Counted from the stretch's first letter, positions 8,968 to 16,691 are shown. The stretch: DNA of 34,455 bases from Rhodobacter sp. (GCA_027489175.1 JAIYAE010000021.1:1-34455), one strand, 5' to 3'. The notes: generated from the sequence alone by a model not told the origin. Made by a program: numbers and translations.

Positions 8968-9222
8968 TCGCAAAGCGGAGCGGCGCAGCCGCACGCCTTT
9001 TTCTCCCCCACTGCGCGCAAAGCGCGCGCAGCGGGCTCGGCGATGGGGGTTTCAACCCCAAACCCCCAGAGTATTTTTGAAAAGAGCAAACGCCATTGCG
9101 CTTTTTTCAAATACTCCACGGGGGTGCGGGGGTGTGAAACCCCCGCTTGACCGAGCCGGTTGGCGCGCTTGCGCGCCAGAGGCGAGACAAAAGATGTGCG
9201 CGGAACGCGCTCCGTTTGAGAG
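8968..9222. repeat. Large degenerate inverted repeat between hss and hisC
   Basis: Two related ~125-bp units face each other around a centre near 9094. Matching blocks, outside to inside: CAAAGCGGAG / CTCCGTTTG; GCGCGCAAAGCGCGC (9013-9028) / GCGCGCTTGCGCGCC (9163-9177); GGCTCGG (9034-9040) / CCGAGCC (9151-9157); GGGGGTTTC (9045-9053) / GAAACCCCC (9136-9144); and GAGTATTTTTGAAAA (9069-9083) / TTTTTTCAAATACTCC (9102-9117). Each unit itself contains small palindromes. It fills the whole gap between the hss stop (9240) and the hisC start and lies downstream of hss, so it may terminate that transcript. I recall similar GAGTATTT...GAAAA strings at gene ends in Rhodobacterales but cannot check this. 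Confidence 0.75.
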
Positions 9223-9239
9223 GCGCCGGTCGGCCCCGC

Positions 9240-10655
9240 TCAGACGGCCAGGAAGTTGGTGAACTGCCAGGGGTCGGCCTCGTCGCGGTCTTCGGCAAAG
9301 CGGTTGATCCGGTTCTGCAACGGCGTCCAGTCGGTGTAATGACACTCCACCCGGCCCAGATAGGGGCGCTGGACCTCAAGACAGCGGACGTGGTCCATCT
9401 CATCGGCCTCGACAAAGCCCATCGCCGGGTTTTCCGCCGCCCAGACCATCGCCGCCAGCACCGCGCTGGTCACCTGCATGCCGGTCGCGTTCTGATAGGG
9501 CGCCAAGGCGCGCGCCTCTTCACAGGACAGGCGAGAGCCGTACCACATCGCACCCTTGGCGTGACCATAGAGGAACACGCCCAGATCATCGCCCCCGGCC
9601 ACAATCTCATCCACCGTCAGGATATGCTGGTCGGGTTGCCGTGTGCCCGCGCCATGCATTTCATGGATCGACAGGATCGCGTCATTGCTGGGGTGGTAGG
9701 CGTAATGGCATGTCGGCCGATAGGCGGCGCGAGGGCCGTCCCACACCGTGTAGTAATCCGGGATCGACAAGGCCTCATTGTGGGTGATCACATAGCCGAA
9801 CTGCGGACCAACCCCCGGGCACCAGGACCGCACGCGCGTATCCACGCCGGGCCGGTCGATCCAGATCGCGTAGCCCGGGCCATGGTCAAAGGCATGGCCA
9901 TCGGGTGGCAGCTTTTTCTCATGTGTCCCCCAGCCAAGCTCTGCCGGCTGATAGCCTTCGGACAGAAGCCCATCGACCGACCAGGTGTTGACGAACACCC
10001 CCACCGGCTTTGGCCGCGCCGACACTTGCGTATCGCGCTCGGCGATATGGATGCCCTTGACGCCCAGGCCCTGCATCAGCGCCGCCCAATCCGCTTGCGA
10101 CTGTGGGGCCGCCTCCACCCCGGTATCCGCCGCCAAGCGCAACAGCGCCTCTTTCAGCAGCCAGGACACCAAGCCCGGATTCGCGCCACAGCAGGACACT
10201 GCCGTCGGCCCGCCCACATAGCGCTTGCCCAAGCTGCGCACCTTTTCCCGCAAAGGGTAATTCGTCCGCTCGGCATTCGGCAGGGTGGATCCGAAGTAAA
10301 ACCCCGGCCAGGGCTCCACCACCGTATCAAGGTATTGGACGCCGATCTCCTGCGCCAGTTTCATCAGCTCGATAGAATCCACGTCCACGGACAGGTTGAC
10401 GATCATCCCCCGGCCCTCCGGGAACAGCCCGCGCAGCACCTCGGCAAAGTTGTCGGGAGTTAGGGCAACTTGCAGGTGCCGAATGCCGTGGTCGCGCAGG
10501 ATATGCGCAAATTCGGCCGAAGGCTCGATCACCGTAAAGCGATCCCGCTCAAACCCGATATGGCGTTCGATCAAGGGCAGCACCCCCCGCCCGATCGAGC
10601 CAAAACCGATCATCACCAGCGCGCCGTCAATGTGCGCCTGCACCATATCCGTCAT
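9240..10655 (-). CDS. hss: Homospermidine synthase
   Basis: 471 residues, close to the length of characterised bacterial homospermidine synthases. The N-terminal NAD-binding fold is MIGFGSIGRGVLPLIERHI, followed by VNLSVDVDSIELMKLAQ, DTVVEPWPG, GGPTAVSCCGANPGLVSWL, and the C-terminal HEMHGAGTRQPDQHIL and AMWYGSRLS stretches typical of the family. It makes sym-homospermidine from putrescine (two putrescines, or putrescine plus spermidine) with NAD as a recycling cofactor, in the cytoplasm; this polyamine is common in alphaproteobacteria. It starts 12 nt after the UPF0114 gene stop, so the two are probably co-transcribed. Confidence 0.95.
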   Translation of the reverse strand: MTDMVQAHIDGALVMIGFGSIGRGVLPLIERHIGFERDRFTVIEPSAEFAHILRDHGIRHLQVALTPDNFAEVLRGLFPEGRGMIVNLSVDVDSIELMKLAQEIGVQYLDTVVEPWPGFYFGSTLPNAERTNYPLREKVRSLGKRYVGGPTAVSCCGANPGLVSWLLKEALLRLAADTGVEAAPQSQADWAALMQGLGVKGIHIAERDTQVSARPKPVGVFVNTWSVDGLLSEGYQPAELGWGTHEKKLPPDGHAFDHGPGYAIWIDRPGVDTRVRSWCPGVGPQFGYVITHNEALSIPDYYTVWDGPRAAYRPTCHYAYHPSNDAILSIHEMHGAGTRQPDQHILTVDEIVAGGDDLGVFLYGHAKGAMWYGSRLSCEEARALAPYQNATGMQVTSAVLAAMVWAAENPAMGFVEADEMDHVRCLEVQRPYLGRVECHYTDWTPLQNRINRFAEDRDEADPWQFTNFLAV

Positions 10656-10667
10656 CGGGGGTCCGCC

Positions 10668-11204
10668 TTACTTGTAGGATCTGGCCTGGAGGTAATCCAT
10701 CAGCGCCATGAACACACCTGAGATCACGAATGTCAGGTGGATGACCACCAGCCAATACATCTCGGTTTCGCCAAAGTTGGTGGCGGTATCCAGATCGCTG
10801 ATCTCCATGAAGCGCTTCAAGAGATGGATCCCCGATATCGCCACGATCGAGGCAATCAGCTTCATCTTCAGCCCGCCGAAATCCACCTTGCCCATCCAGC
10901 CTGGTCGGTCGGCGCCCGCATCGAAGTCAAACTTCGACACAAAGCTTTCATAGCCGGAAAACATCACGATCAACAGAAGGTTCGCCGCCAGCGTCAGGTC
11001 GATCAGGGTCAGCACGACAAGGATCATCTTCTCGGCCGACAGCTCCAGAACCTGCGGGATGTAGTAAAGCAGCTCTTTCAGAAAGATTACCGTCAGCATC
11101 CCCAGTGCGACGGCCAGGCCCAGATACATCGGCGCCATCAGCCAGCGGCTGGCGAACAAGCCACGCTCGAAGCGGGCTTCGATGCCGTTGGAGTCTTCGG
11201 GCAT
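10668..11204 (-). CDS. UPF0114 (YqhA-like) integral membrane protein
   Basis: 178 residues from ATG 11204, chosen because GAGGAGAGG lies directly upstream; an in-frame ATG at 11222 lacks this site. An N-terminal FERGLFASRWLMAPMYLGLAVAL and about four hydrophobic segments match the UPF0114/TIGR00645 family, found in inner membranes and of unknown function. The spacing to homospermidine synthase (12 nt) suggests one operon. A transport or membrane-homeostasis role linked to polyamines would be speculation. Confidence 0.85.
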   Translation of the reverse strand: MPEDSNGIEARFERGLFASRWLMAPMYLGLAVALGMLTVIFLKELLYYIPQVLELSAEKMILVVLTLIDLTLAANLLLIVMFSGYESFVSKFDFDAGADRPGWMGKVDFGGLKMKLIASIVAISGIHLLKRFMEISDLDTATNFGETEMYWLVVIHLTFVISGVFMALMDYLQARSYK

Positions 11205-11293
11205 GGTCCTCTCCTCATGCAAGCGTCACCCTTCGGAGATACGGACTGGGGGCGGAAAAGGAAAGTCCCAAGGCAGTTTCAGCCTGCTGAGGC

Positions 11294-11322
11294 ATTGGCA
11301 TGCGGGTATTTCCCTGCCCAAT
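11294..11322. promoter_or_regulatory. Imperfect dyad upstream of the ArsR gene (possible operator)
   Basis: ATTGG (11294-11298) and CCAAT (11318-11322) form the outer arms, with a GCGGG/CCCTGC inner match. The dyad lies 20-48 nt before the ArsR start, where an autoregulatory operator would be expected. The RBS (AAGGTG) lies between it and the ATG. No experimental or consensus support. Confidence 0.3.
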
Positions 11323-11341
11323 TGGCTGCAAAGGTGCGCAG

Positions 11342-11662
11342 ATGGCGGCACACAAGGTCTTCAAGGCTCTGGGCGATCCGACCCGCCGCAAGGTGCTTGA
11401 TCTCTTGTGCGAAAAGAACGGCCAGACCCTGGGCCAGCTTTGCGAACATCTTGCCATGACCCGGCAATCCGCGACCCAGCACCTTGACCTCCTGGAGGAA
11501 GCGAACCTCGTCTCCACCGTCCGCCGGGGCCGCGAGAAACTGCATTTCATCAACCCCGTGCCCTTGCATGACATCTACGAACGCTGGGTCCGCAAGTTTG
11601 AAACCCAGCGCCTGACCCTTCTGCATGACCTGAAACGCGAACTGGAAGGAAATCCCGAATGA
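11342..11662 (+). CDS. ArsR-family winged-helix transcriptional regulator
   Basis: 106 residues from ATG 11342 (MAAHKVFKALGDPTRRKVLD), preceded by AAAGGTG; an in-frame ATG at 11300 is less likely. The KALGDPTRRKVLDLL opening and recognition helix region MTRQSATQHLDLLEEANLV followed by the wing TVRRGREKLHF are ArsR-type. Cysteine metal ligands of classic ArsR (CxCxC) are absent, so it belongs to the SRPBCC-linked, non-metal-sensing group. Its stop overlaps the start of the SRPBCC gene (ATGA), an arrangement common for ArsR plus AHSA1-like pairs, implying that it controls its own operon. Confidence 0.92.
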   Translation: MAAHKVFKALGDPTRRKVLDLLCEKNGQTLGQLCEHLAMTRQSATQHLDLLEEANLVSTVRRGREKLHFINPVPLHDIYERWVRKFETQRLTLLHDLKRELEGNPE

Positions 11663-12132
11663 CCCCTGCCCCCAAAACCGAACGCACGACCTTCGTCTAC
11701 ACCACCTTCATCGCTGCCCCGCCGGAAAAGGTGTTTGACGCCATCACCAGCGCTGACATCTCCAGCCGCTACTGGGGCCACGCCAACGTCTCCGACTGGC
11801 AGCCCGGCTCACGGTGGGAGCATGTGGCCAACGCCAGCAAGACCGCCGAACTTGTCGGCCGCGTGGTCGAACACACGCCCCCGTCCAGACTGGTGATCTC
11901 CTGGGTGAACAGATCGCAAGAGGCCGACCCCGAGGCCTATTCCCGCGTCACCTTCGACGTCATCCCCTATGACGGCATGACCAAGCTCATCGTTACCCAC
12001 GATGACCTGATCAAGGGCAGCGGGATGGAGCAGGGCGTCACCAAAGGCTGGCCCATTGTGCTCTCCAGTCTGAAATCCTACCTGGAGACCGGCACCGGCC
12101 TGAACGTCTTCGCCAAGCCAAAAGCCGCGTGA
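11659..12132 (+). CDS. SRPBCC (AHSA1/START-like) domain protein
   Basis: 157 residues, beginning inside the ArsR stop codon, so translation is coupled. It contains FVYTTFIAAPPEKVFDAITSADISSRYWG, then the PGSRWEHV turn, PPSRLVISWV and a long C-terminal helix (GWPIVLSSLKSYLETG), the ligand-cavity layout of the activator-of-Hsp90-ATPase homology family. In bacteria these bind small hydrophobic ligands or have no known ligand. Function beyond the fold is not known. Confidence 0.88.
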   Translation: MTPAPKTERTTFVYTTFIAAPPEKVFDAITSADISSRYWGHANVSDWQPGSRWEHVANASKTAELVGRVVEHTPPSRLVISWVNRSQEADPEAYSRVTFDVIPYDGMTKLIVTHDDLIKGSGMEQGVTKGWPIVLSSLKSYLETGTGLNVFAKPKAA

Positions 12133-12142
12133 CGCAAAAAGA

Positions 12143-12169
12143 AAAGGCCCGCCAAACCGGCGGGCCTTT
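12143..12169. terminator. Bidirectional terminator between SRPBCC gene and rpsD
   Basis: Perfect 11-bp arms AAAGGCCCGCC (12143-12153) and GGCGGGCCTTT (12159-12169) with a 5-nt loop. The A-rich left flank (12136-12145) gives a U-tract for minus-strand transcripts, so it can end rpsD; on the plus strand the T-run is short (TTTC). It lies between two convergent stops (12132 and 12193). Confidence 0.88.
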
Positions 12170-12192
12170 CCTAGACTGCGCCTCAGCGCACC

Positions 12193-12813
12193 TTAGTTCT
12201 TTGCGTAGAATTCGACGACCAGGTTCGGTTCCATCTGCACCGGATAGGGCACATCGCCCAGGCCCGGAGTGCGGACGAACTTCACCACCATCTTGTTGTG
12301 GTCGACTTCCAGGTAATCCGGCACATCGCGCTCGGTCAGCGCAATCGCTTCCAGGATCAGCCCCATCTGGCGCGACTTCTCGCGGACCGAAATCACATCC
12401 CCTTCCGCCACGCGGTAGGACGCGATGTTGACCCGCTTGCCGTTCACCAGCACATGGCCGTGGTTCACGAACTGACGCGCCGCGAAGATCGTCGGCACAA
12501 GTTTCGCACGGTAGACCACCGCATCCAGACGGCGCTCCAGAAGGCCGATCAGCATCTCGCCGGTGTCACCGCGCACACGCTCGGCTTCGCCATAGATCTT
12601 GCGGAACTGCTTTTCGGTCAGGTCGCCGTAATAACCCTTCAGCTTCTGCTTGGCGCGCAGCTGCGTGCCGAAGTCCGAAAGCTTGTTCTTCCGGCGCTGG
12701 CCGTGCTGGCCGGGGCCATACTCGCGCTTGTTCACCGGGGATTTCGGACGGCCCCAGATGTTTTCGCCCATCCGGCGGTCAATCTTGTACTTGGCAGAGG
12801 TGCGTTTGGTCAC
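12193..12813 (-). CDS. rpsD: 30S ribosomal protein S4
   Basis: 206 residues, full length. [21 protein letters not shown] and [21 protein letters not shown] are the alphaproteobacterial form; the S4 RNA-binding domain follows ([34 protein letters not shown]). It is a primary 16S rRNA binder in the small subunit and, in other bacteria, can repress its own operon. Here it is a single-gene unit with its own promoter about 120 nt upstream and a convergent terminator downstream, not part of the alpha operon arrangement of E. coli. Confidence 0.98.
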   Translation of the reverse strand: MTKRTSAKYKIDRRMGENIWGRPKSPVNKREYGPGQHGQRRKNKLSDFGTQLRAKQKLKGYYGDLTEKQFRKIYGEAERVRGDTGEMLIGLLERRLDAVVYRAKLVPTIFAARQFVNHGHVLVNGKRVNIASYRVAEGDVISVREKSRQMGLILEAIALTERDVPDYLEVDHNKMVVKFVRTPGLGDVPYPVQMEPNLVVEFYAKN

Positions 12814-12903
12814 CGCTGATCTCCTTCTATGTTACGAAGGGCGTTGTCCTTTGCGAGCTTCCCCGCCGACAGGCATCCCCTTGCGGGGGCCACCAACACC
12901 AAT

Positions 12904-12928
12904 GAAAAACCCCGGAATCGCTTCCGGG
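12904..12928 (-). terminator. Terminator-like hairpin at the start of the rpsD leader
   Basis: On the minus strand, CCCGGAA (12928-12922), loop GCGA, TTCCGGG (12917-12911), then G and TTTTT (12909-12905): a complete intrinsic-terminator layout. It lies only a few nt downstream of the predicted rpsD transcription start (about 12932) and about 90 nt before the ATG. No minus-strand gene lies upstream that it could serve, so it may be an attenuator or define a very short RNA. Confidence 0.7.
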
Positions 12929-12938
12929 ACTGGGGCGG

Positions 12939-12966
12939 CTTATACAGGGCAAACCGGGGGAGTCAA
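12939..12966 (-). promoter_or_regulatory. Sigma-70-type promoter for rpsD
   Basis: On the minus strand, -35 TTGACT (12966-12961) and -10 TATAAG (12944-12939), separated by 16 bp. This is the best housekeeping promoter match noticed in the window and fits a highly expressed ribosomal gene. Predicted start near 12932. Confidence 0.7.
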
Positions 12967-12984
12967 CAGCACCCCCACCGTAGA

Positions 12985-13131
12985 TCGGGGCCTGCCCCGA
13001 CTCTCTGTCACCCGTTCACCCCCAAGACACTGCCCGTCATCTCTGCGAAACGGCGGCCAATACCCGGCCACCCCAACCGGACCCCCGTCTGCGCAAGAAT
13101 GACATGCCCGTAGGGTGCGCTACAGCGCACC
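12985..13131. repeat. REP-like palindromes in the rpsD/Imm11-like intergenic region
   Basis: Two short hairpins: TCGGGG-CCTG-CCCCGA (12985-13000) and GGTGCGC-TACA-GCGCACC (13114-13131). Both look like the small GC-rich palindromes scattered through alphaproteobacterial chromosomes; that membership is from memory. The 508-bp gap 12814-13321 otherwise contains the rpsD promoter/leader (12814-12966) and, from 13132 to 13321, no gene or clear signal that I can identify. Confidence 0.45.
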
Positions 13132-13321
13132 AAACCTCTGTGATCACCCGGCACCAAAACAGGCCCGTTTCCGCCCTCCGTCGGGCGCGCCACCACTCGA
13201 CCGAAAAGCCTTCTCAACCACCCTTGCTCCGTCCGCTCGAGGGATCGGGAGTGGACTATCTGTTTGCGGGTTAAGTCGGTGGATGTAGGAATAGTCTGAC
13301 AAACATGCCGCCTCAGGGTCC

Positions 13322-13963
13322 ATGCCGATGACTGACAAGATCTGGGTTTCCTACGCGCCGCAAGAATCCCAGCTCGTGCGAGGCTTCTGGGGCGCCCTTC
13401 GGCATGAAGAGCCGCCAAACTCGGTAGAATTCAAGGCCCGCGAAGAAACCTGGAAGCAAAACGACTTGGGCCTTCCTTTGCCCGCCGAAAAGTTTCCTAG
13501 AAGCCTCTTCCATGTCAATCCGTGGAAGTTCAAGGAGACAATTCAGCCCCACATGCATTCGGGCTACCAGTTTGTCCGCGCAGATGCAGCAGAGATTCTG
13601 CAACGATACGACTTGGGGCAAGGTGCCCTCTATCCTTGCGCCTTTTATGAGTATGACAAGACCCGACTGGTGACAGACCAGGTTTTCTGCCTGAACTACG
13701 GCACCGCGAAGGATACGGTTGTCATCGACAAGTCCAAGGTGGATGAGATGTTTGCCGGAGCGGGCCAATACTTTGCTCCAAACGCACCCTTGAAAGGTGA
13801 CGAGATCATCGTCCGACGCTCTGTCCTTGAAGGGCCCGATCTCTGGGTCGATCCCAAGATGAATCGATGCTTCTTCATCAGCGACCGTCTGGCGCGGGCC
13901 CTGCAAGCGGCCAAGATGAAGCGGGCCTTCAGGATTTATCCTTGCACCATTGATACCGAGTGA
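13322..13963 (+). CDS. Imm11-like (DUF1629-type) immunity-family protein, orphan
   Basis: 213 residues, soluble, no signal peptide or membrane segment. The arrangement of a mid-protein segment (GYQFVRADAAEILQRYDLG, then ALYPCAFYEYDKTRL) and a C-terminal LWVDPKMNRCFFISDRLARALQAAKM is like Imm11/DUF1629 immunity proteins, where a 'VS(D/E)RL...L' helix closes the domain. Imm11 proteins neutralise polymorphic toxins. No toxin gene is adjacent, so it would be an orphan immunity gene. A second ATG 6 nt downstream (13328) is an equal start candidate; no good RBS is seen. Base composition is less GC-rich than the neighbours and the third-position bias is weaker, consistent with transfer. Family call is tentative; it could be an unrelated hypothetical protein. 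Confidence 0.55.
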   Translation: MPMTDKIWVSYAPQESQLVRGFWGALRHEEPPNSVEFKAREETWKQNDLGLPLPAEKFPRSLFHVNPWKFKETIQPHMHSGYQFVRADAAEILQRYDLGQGALYPCAFYEYDKTRLVTDQVFCLNYGTAKDTVVIDKSKVDEMFAGAGQYFAPNAPLKGDEIIVRRSVLEGPDLWVDPKMNRCFFISDRLARALQAAKMKRAFRIYPCTIDTE

Positions 13964-14033
13964 GAATCAGACCTGCAGCGGCAGTTGGAAAGGATGCCCC
14001 TGTAGCCACACGGGAGAAGACCATGCCCCATCC

Positions 14034-14107
14034 CCTTAACAAACCCCTAACGCCCACTTCTAACCCATTGGAATCCCTTGCGGCCTACACCCTGTCCTGC
14101 GTGGACA
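14034..14107 (-). repeat. 3'-end palindromic element, copy A (after acuI)
   Basis: On the minus strand it begins 4 nt after the acuI stop with the dyad TGTCC-N5-GGACA (14093-14107) and ends with GTTAG...GTTAAGG (14034-14050 region; TTAA-N7-CTAA on the plus strand, a CtrA-like half-site spacing). It matches copy B (25953-26026, opposite orientation) at 69 of 74 positions, and both sit exactly 4 nt after a stop codon. Its distal end faces the Imm11-like gene. The remaining bases from 13964 to 14033 show no feature that I recognise. Confidence 0.85.
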
Positions 14108-14111
14108 GACC

Positions 14112-15101
14112 TCACCCGTTCACGTCCACCACCACCCGGCCCTGAACGCCCCCCTTCAGGATCGCCGCCCCGAGCGCAGGCAGATCCTCCAGCCCCACCT
14201 CCCGGACCATCGCCTCCAGCTTCCCCATCGGCAGGTCGGACACCACCCGCCCCCAGGCCCGCACCCGCCGCTCGTAGGGGACCGTCACCGAGTCGATCCC
14301 CAGCAAGTTCACCCCCCGCAGAAGGAACGGGATCACCGAGGCCGGCAGCGCAGCCCCGCCCGCCAGCCCCACCGCCGCGACCGACCCGCCGTGCTTCATC
14401 TGACCCAGCACCCGCGCCAGCATCGCGCCGCCCACCGCATCCACGCATCCCGCCCAGGTCTCGGCCTCGAGCGGCCGCTTCACCGTCTCCGCCAGCTCCT
14501 CGCGGGCCACGATCCGCGTGGCCCCGAGGTCCCGCAGATACCCCTCCGTCTCTGCCCGCCCCGTCACCGCCGCGACCTGATAGCCAAGACCAGCCAGCAA
14601 GGCGACCGCCACCGACCCCACGCCACCCGAGGCCCCGGTGACCAGCACCTCGCCCTTCGCGGGCGTCAGCCCATGCTCCTCCAGCGCCATCACCGCCAGC
14701 ATCGCCGTGAACCCCGCCGTCCCCACCGCCATCGCCTGCCGCGTGGTCAGGCGGGAGGGCAGCGGCACCAGCCAGTCCGCCTTGACCCGCGCCTTCTGGG
14801 CATAGCCGCCCCAATGCACCTCACCCACCCGCCAGCCGGTCAGCACCACCTTGTCACCAGGCCTATACCGCCCATCGTCCGACGCCTCGACCACCCCCGC
14901 AAAGTCGATCCCACCAACATGCGGCCAGGCCCGCACGATCCCGCCCCCATTCGGCGACAGCGCCAGCCCGTCCTTGTAGTTCAGCGTCGAATACTCCACC
15001 GCCACCGTCACGTCCCCCGCAGGCAGCGCGCTGTCCTCCAGCTCCCGCAGATGAGCCACGGCAACATCGCCCTCTTTCTCCAGAACCAGTGCGCGGAACA
15101 T
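14112..15101 (-). CDS. acuI: Acrylyl-CoA reductase (AcuI/YhdH-type MDR oxidoreductase)
   Basis: 329 residues from ATG 15101, with GGGAGG upstream. Medium-chain dehydrogenase/reductase without zinc ligands. N-terminal MFRALVLEKEGDVAVAHL, then VEYSTLNYKDGLALS, PHVGGIDFAGVV, the cofactor-binding VLVTGASGGVGSVAVALLAGLGY (about 148-170), and C-terminal LLGIDSVTVPYERR are characteristic of YhdH/AcuI. AcuI reduces acrylyl-CoA to propionyl-CoA with NADPH, in 3-hydroxypropionate assimilation and in detoxifying acrylate from DMSP breakdown in Rhodobacterales. It is divergent from a 3-hydroxyisobutyrate-dehydrogenase-like gene. No DMSP lyase gene is visible, so the physiological context is inferred. Confidence 0.9.
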   Translation of the reverse strand: MFRALVLEKEGDVAVAHLRELEDSALPAGDVTVAVEYSTLNYKDGLALSPNGGGIVRAWPHVGGIDFAGVVEASDDGRYRPGDKVVLTGWRVGEVHWGGYAQKARVKADWLVPLPSRLTTRQAMAVGTAGFTAMLAVMALEEHGLTPAKGEVLVTGASGGVGSVAVALLAGLGYQVAAVTGRAETEGYLRDLGATRIVAREELAETVKRPLEAETWAGCVDAVGGAMLARVLGQMKHGGSVAAVGLAGGAALPASVIPFLLRGVNLLGIDSVTVPYERRVRAWGRVVSDLPMGKLEAMVREVGLEDLPALGAAILKGGVQGRVVVDVNG

Positions 15102-15197
15102 GATCGCCTCCCTGTTGATTGGCCGCAGTCGGCCCGGCGGAAGGCGGATTGTCAACCCGACGCCGCTGCCCCACTCTCCGCCTAAAGGAGACCCCCC

Positions 15198-16082
15198 ATG
15201 ACAACAGAACATATCGGTTTCATCGGCACCGGCCTGATGGGCCACGGCATGGCGAAGAACATCGTCGAGAAGGGCTACCCCCTCACCGTCACCGCCCACC
15301 GCAACCGTGCGCCGGTCGATGACCTGATCGGGCGCGGTGCTAGCGAGGCCACAATCGAAGACCTCGCCGCCCGCGCCACGATCATCTTCCTCACCCTCCC
15401 CGGCTCACCCCAGGTGGCCGAGGCCGTGGCGCGGATGACCCCCCACCTGAAACCCGGCACGGTGATCGTCGACTGCTCCACTTCTGACCCCACGGTCACC
15501 GAACGCCTCGCCACCGACCTTTCCGCCAAAGGCATCCACTTCGCCGACGCCCCCCTGTCCCGCACGCCGAAAGAGGCCTGGGCGGGCACGCTTGACTGCA
15601 TGGTCGGCGCAGACCCGGAGGTCTTCACCCGCATCCAGCCCGTCATCGCCACCTGGGCCGGAAAGATCGTCCACATCGGCCGGGTGGGCGACGGGCACCG
15701 GATGAAGCTTCTGAACAACTTCCTCTCGCTCGGCTACGCCGCGATCTATGCCGAGGCGCTGGCCGTGGCCGCCAAGGTCGGCATCTCCACCGCCACCTTC
15801 GATAGCGTCATCCGTGGCGGCCGCATGGACTGCGGCTTCTACCAGACCTTCATGGGCTACGCGCTGGAGGGCAACCGCGAGGCCCACCGCTTCACCCTGT
15901 CGAACGCCTACAAGGACCTGCGCTACCTGGAGAGCATGGCCAACGCCGCCACCGTCACCACCACGATGGCGAGCGCGGCGAAGAACAGCTTCGCGGGGGC
16001 GGTGGCGCAGGGTGGAGCGGGGCCAGAGGACTATGTGCCCCACCTAACGGATTTCGTGGCGCGGGCGAATGGGGTGAAATAG
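15198..16082 (+). CDS. 3-hydroxyisobutyrate dehydrogenase-family NAD(P)-dependent oxidoreductase
   Basis: 294 residues with a strong RBS (AAAGGAG) 7-8 nt before the ATG. N-terminal Rossmann signature IGFIGTGLMGHGMAKNIVEKGY (residues 6-27), then the family loop LPGSPQVAEAV, DCSTSDPTVTERLA and FADAPLSRTPKEAWAGTL; the conserved catalytic lysine is in HRMKLLNNFLSLGYAA. It belongs to the beta-hydroxyacid dehydrogenases (HIBADH, tartronate semialdehyde reductase, GLYR). The substrate cannot be fixed from sequence. It is divergent from acuI with 96 bp between starts; a link to C3/C4 acid metabolism is plausible but unproven. Confidence 0.88.
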   Translation: MTTEHIGFIGTGLMGHGMAKNIVEKGYPLTVTAHRNRAPVDDLIGRGASEATIEDLAARATIIFLTLPGSPQVAEAVARMTPHLKPGTVIVDCSTSDPTVTERLATDLSAKGIHFADAPLSRTPKEAWAGTLDCMVGADPEVFTRIQPVIATWAGKIVHIGRVGDGHRMKLLNNFLSLGYAAIYAEALAVAAKVGISTATFDSVIRGGRMDCGFYQTFMGYALEGNREAHRFTLSNAYKDLRYLESMANAATVTTTMASAAKNSFAGAVAQGGAGPEDYVPHLTDFVARANGVK

Positions 16083-16148
16083 GCCACAGCCCAATCTGGC
16101 AGGGGCCATCGCCCCTGCCACTCCCCACGCCAAGCCGAAGGGATCGGG

Positions 16149-16198
16149 CGGAGGCCCAAAGCCTCCGTCCAGCCCCCGCCCGCCCCTCGGCGGGGGCT
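16149..16198. terminator. Tandem hairpins downstream of the dehydrogenase gene
   Basis: Two GC-rich hairpins: CGGAGGC-CCAAA-GCCTCCG (16149-16167) and AGCCCCCGCC...GGCGGGGGCT (arms 16171-16180 and 16189-16198) followed by TCT rather than a real T-run. They probably end or stabilise the dehydrogenase mRNA. The 307-bp gap 16083-16389 otherwise holds only a possible gene remnant (16240-16422, see findings). Confidence 0.55.
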
Positions 16199-16389
16199 TC
16201 TCCCCCGCCCGGGCAGGGGCCGGACGGTGTTGCACTTGGTTGAACCGGTCTTGCGTCACCGTGGTGCAAGAGCGCGGGGAAAGGCAGTGCCTTTCCCTTT
16301 CCGCGCTTACGGTGGTTGGGACAGATCGCTATGTGCCCCAGCGTGTGGATTTCGGCGCGCGTGCTACGGGATGGACCGTCGAACCGGCC

Positions 16390-16662
16390 CTAAGGCAAAT
16401 ACTCGGGAGCGAAGAGCTGTAAGAGGCCCGCAATAAGGAACAACGCAGCGTAGCTAGCAACAACGTAAGCGATAGCTTTCAGCCACTTTCGACGGAGTTC
16501 GGGAAGGACCTCGCCAGCAATGAACCGGCCAAAAGCGTGCTTCCAGTCCGAGCTTCCGTAAAGCGTCAGTATGACCTTAACTTGCCAAAAGAAGGCAAAG
16601 CCGAACGCAACGACAGCGTTGACGAACAGCACTGTCATGAGAATGCCGATCGCCAAAGTCAT
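16390..16662 (-). CDS. Small two-helix membrane protein, hypothetical
   Basis: 90 residues. Two hydrophobic segments at about 4-34 (IGILMTVLFVNAVVAFGFAFFWQVKVILTLY) and 62-84 (LKAIAYVVASYAALFLIAGLLQLF), joined by a positively charged loop containing PELRRKWLKA. It begins 29 nt after the nrdJ stop on the same strand. Composition is visibly less GC-rich than that of its neighbours. An internal ATG at residue 9 is an alternative start; no convincing RBS is seen for either. I do not recognise the family. A real gene is likely because both helices are well formed and the frame is intact. Confidence 0.5.
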   Translation of the reverse strand: MTLAIGILMTVLFVNAVVAFGFAFFWQVKVILTLYGSSDWKHAFGRFIAGEVLPELRRKWLKAIAYVVASYAALFLIAGLLQLFAPEYLP

Positions 16663-16691
16663 TGAACTGGCTCACCAAGCACCGAACGTTG

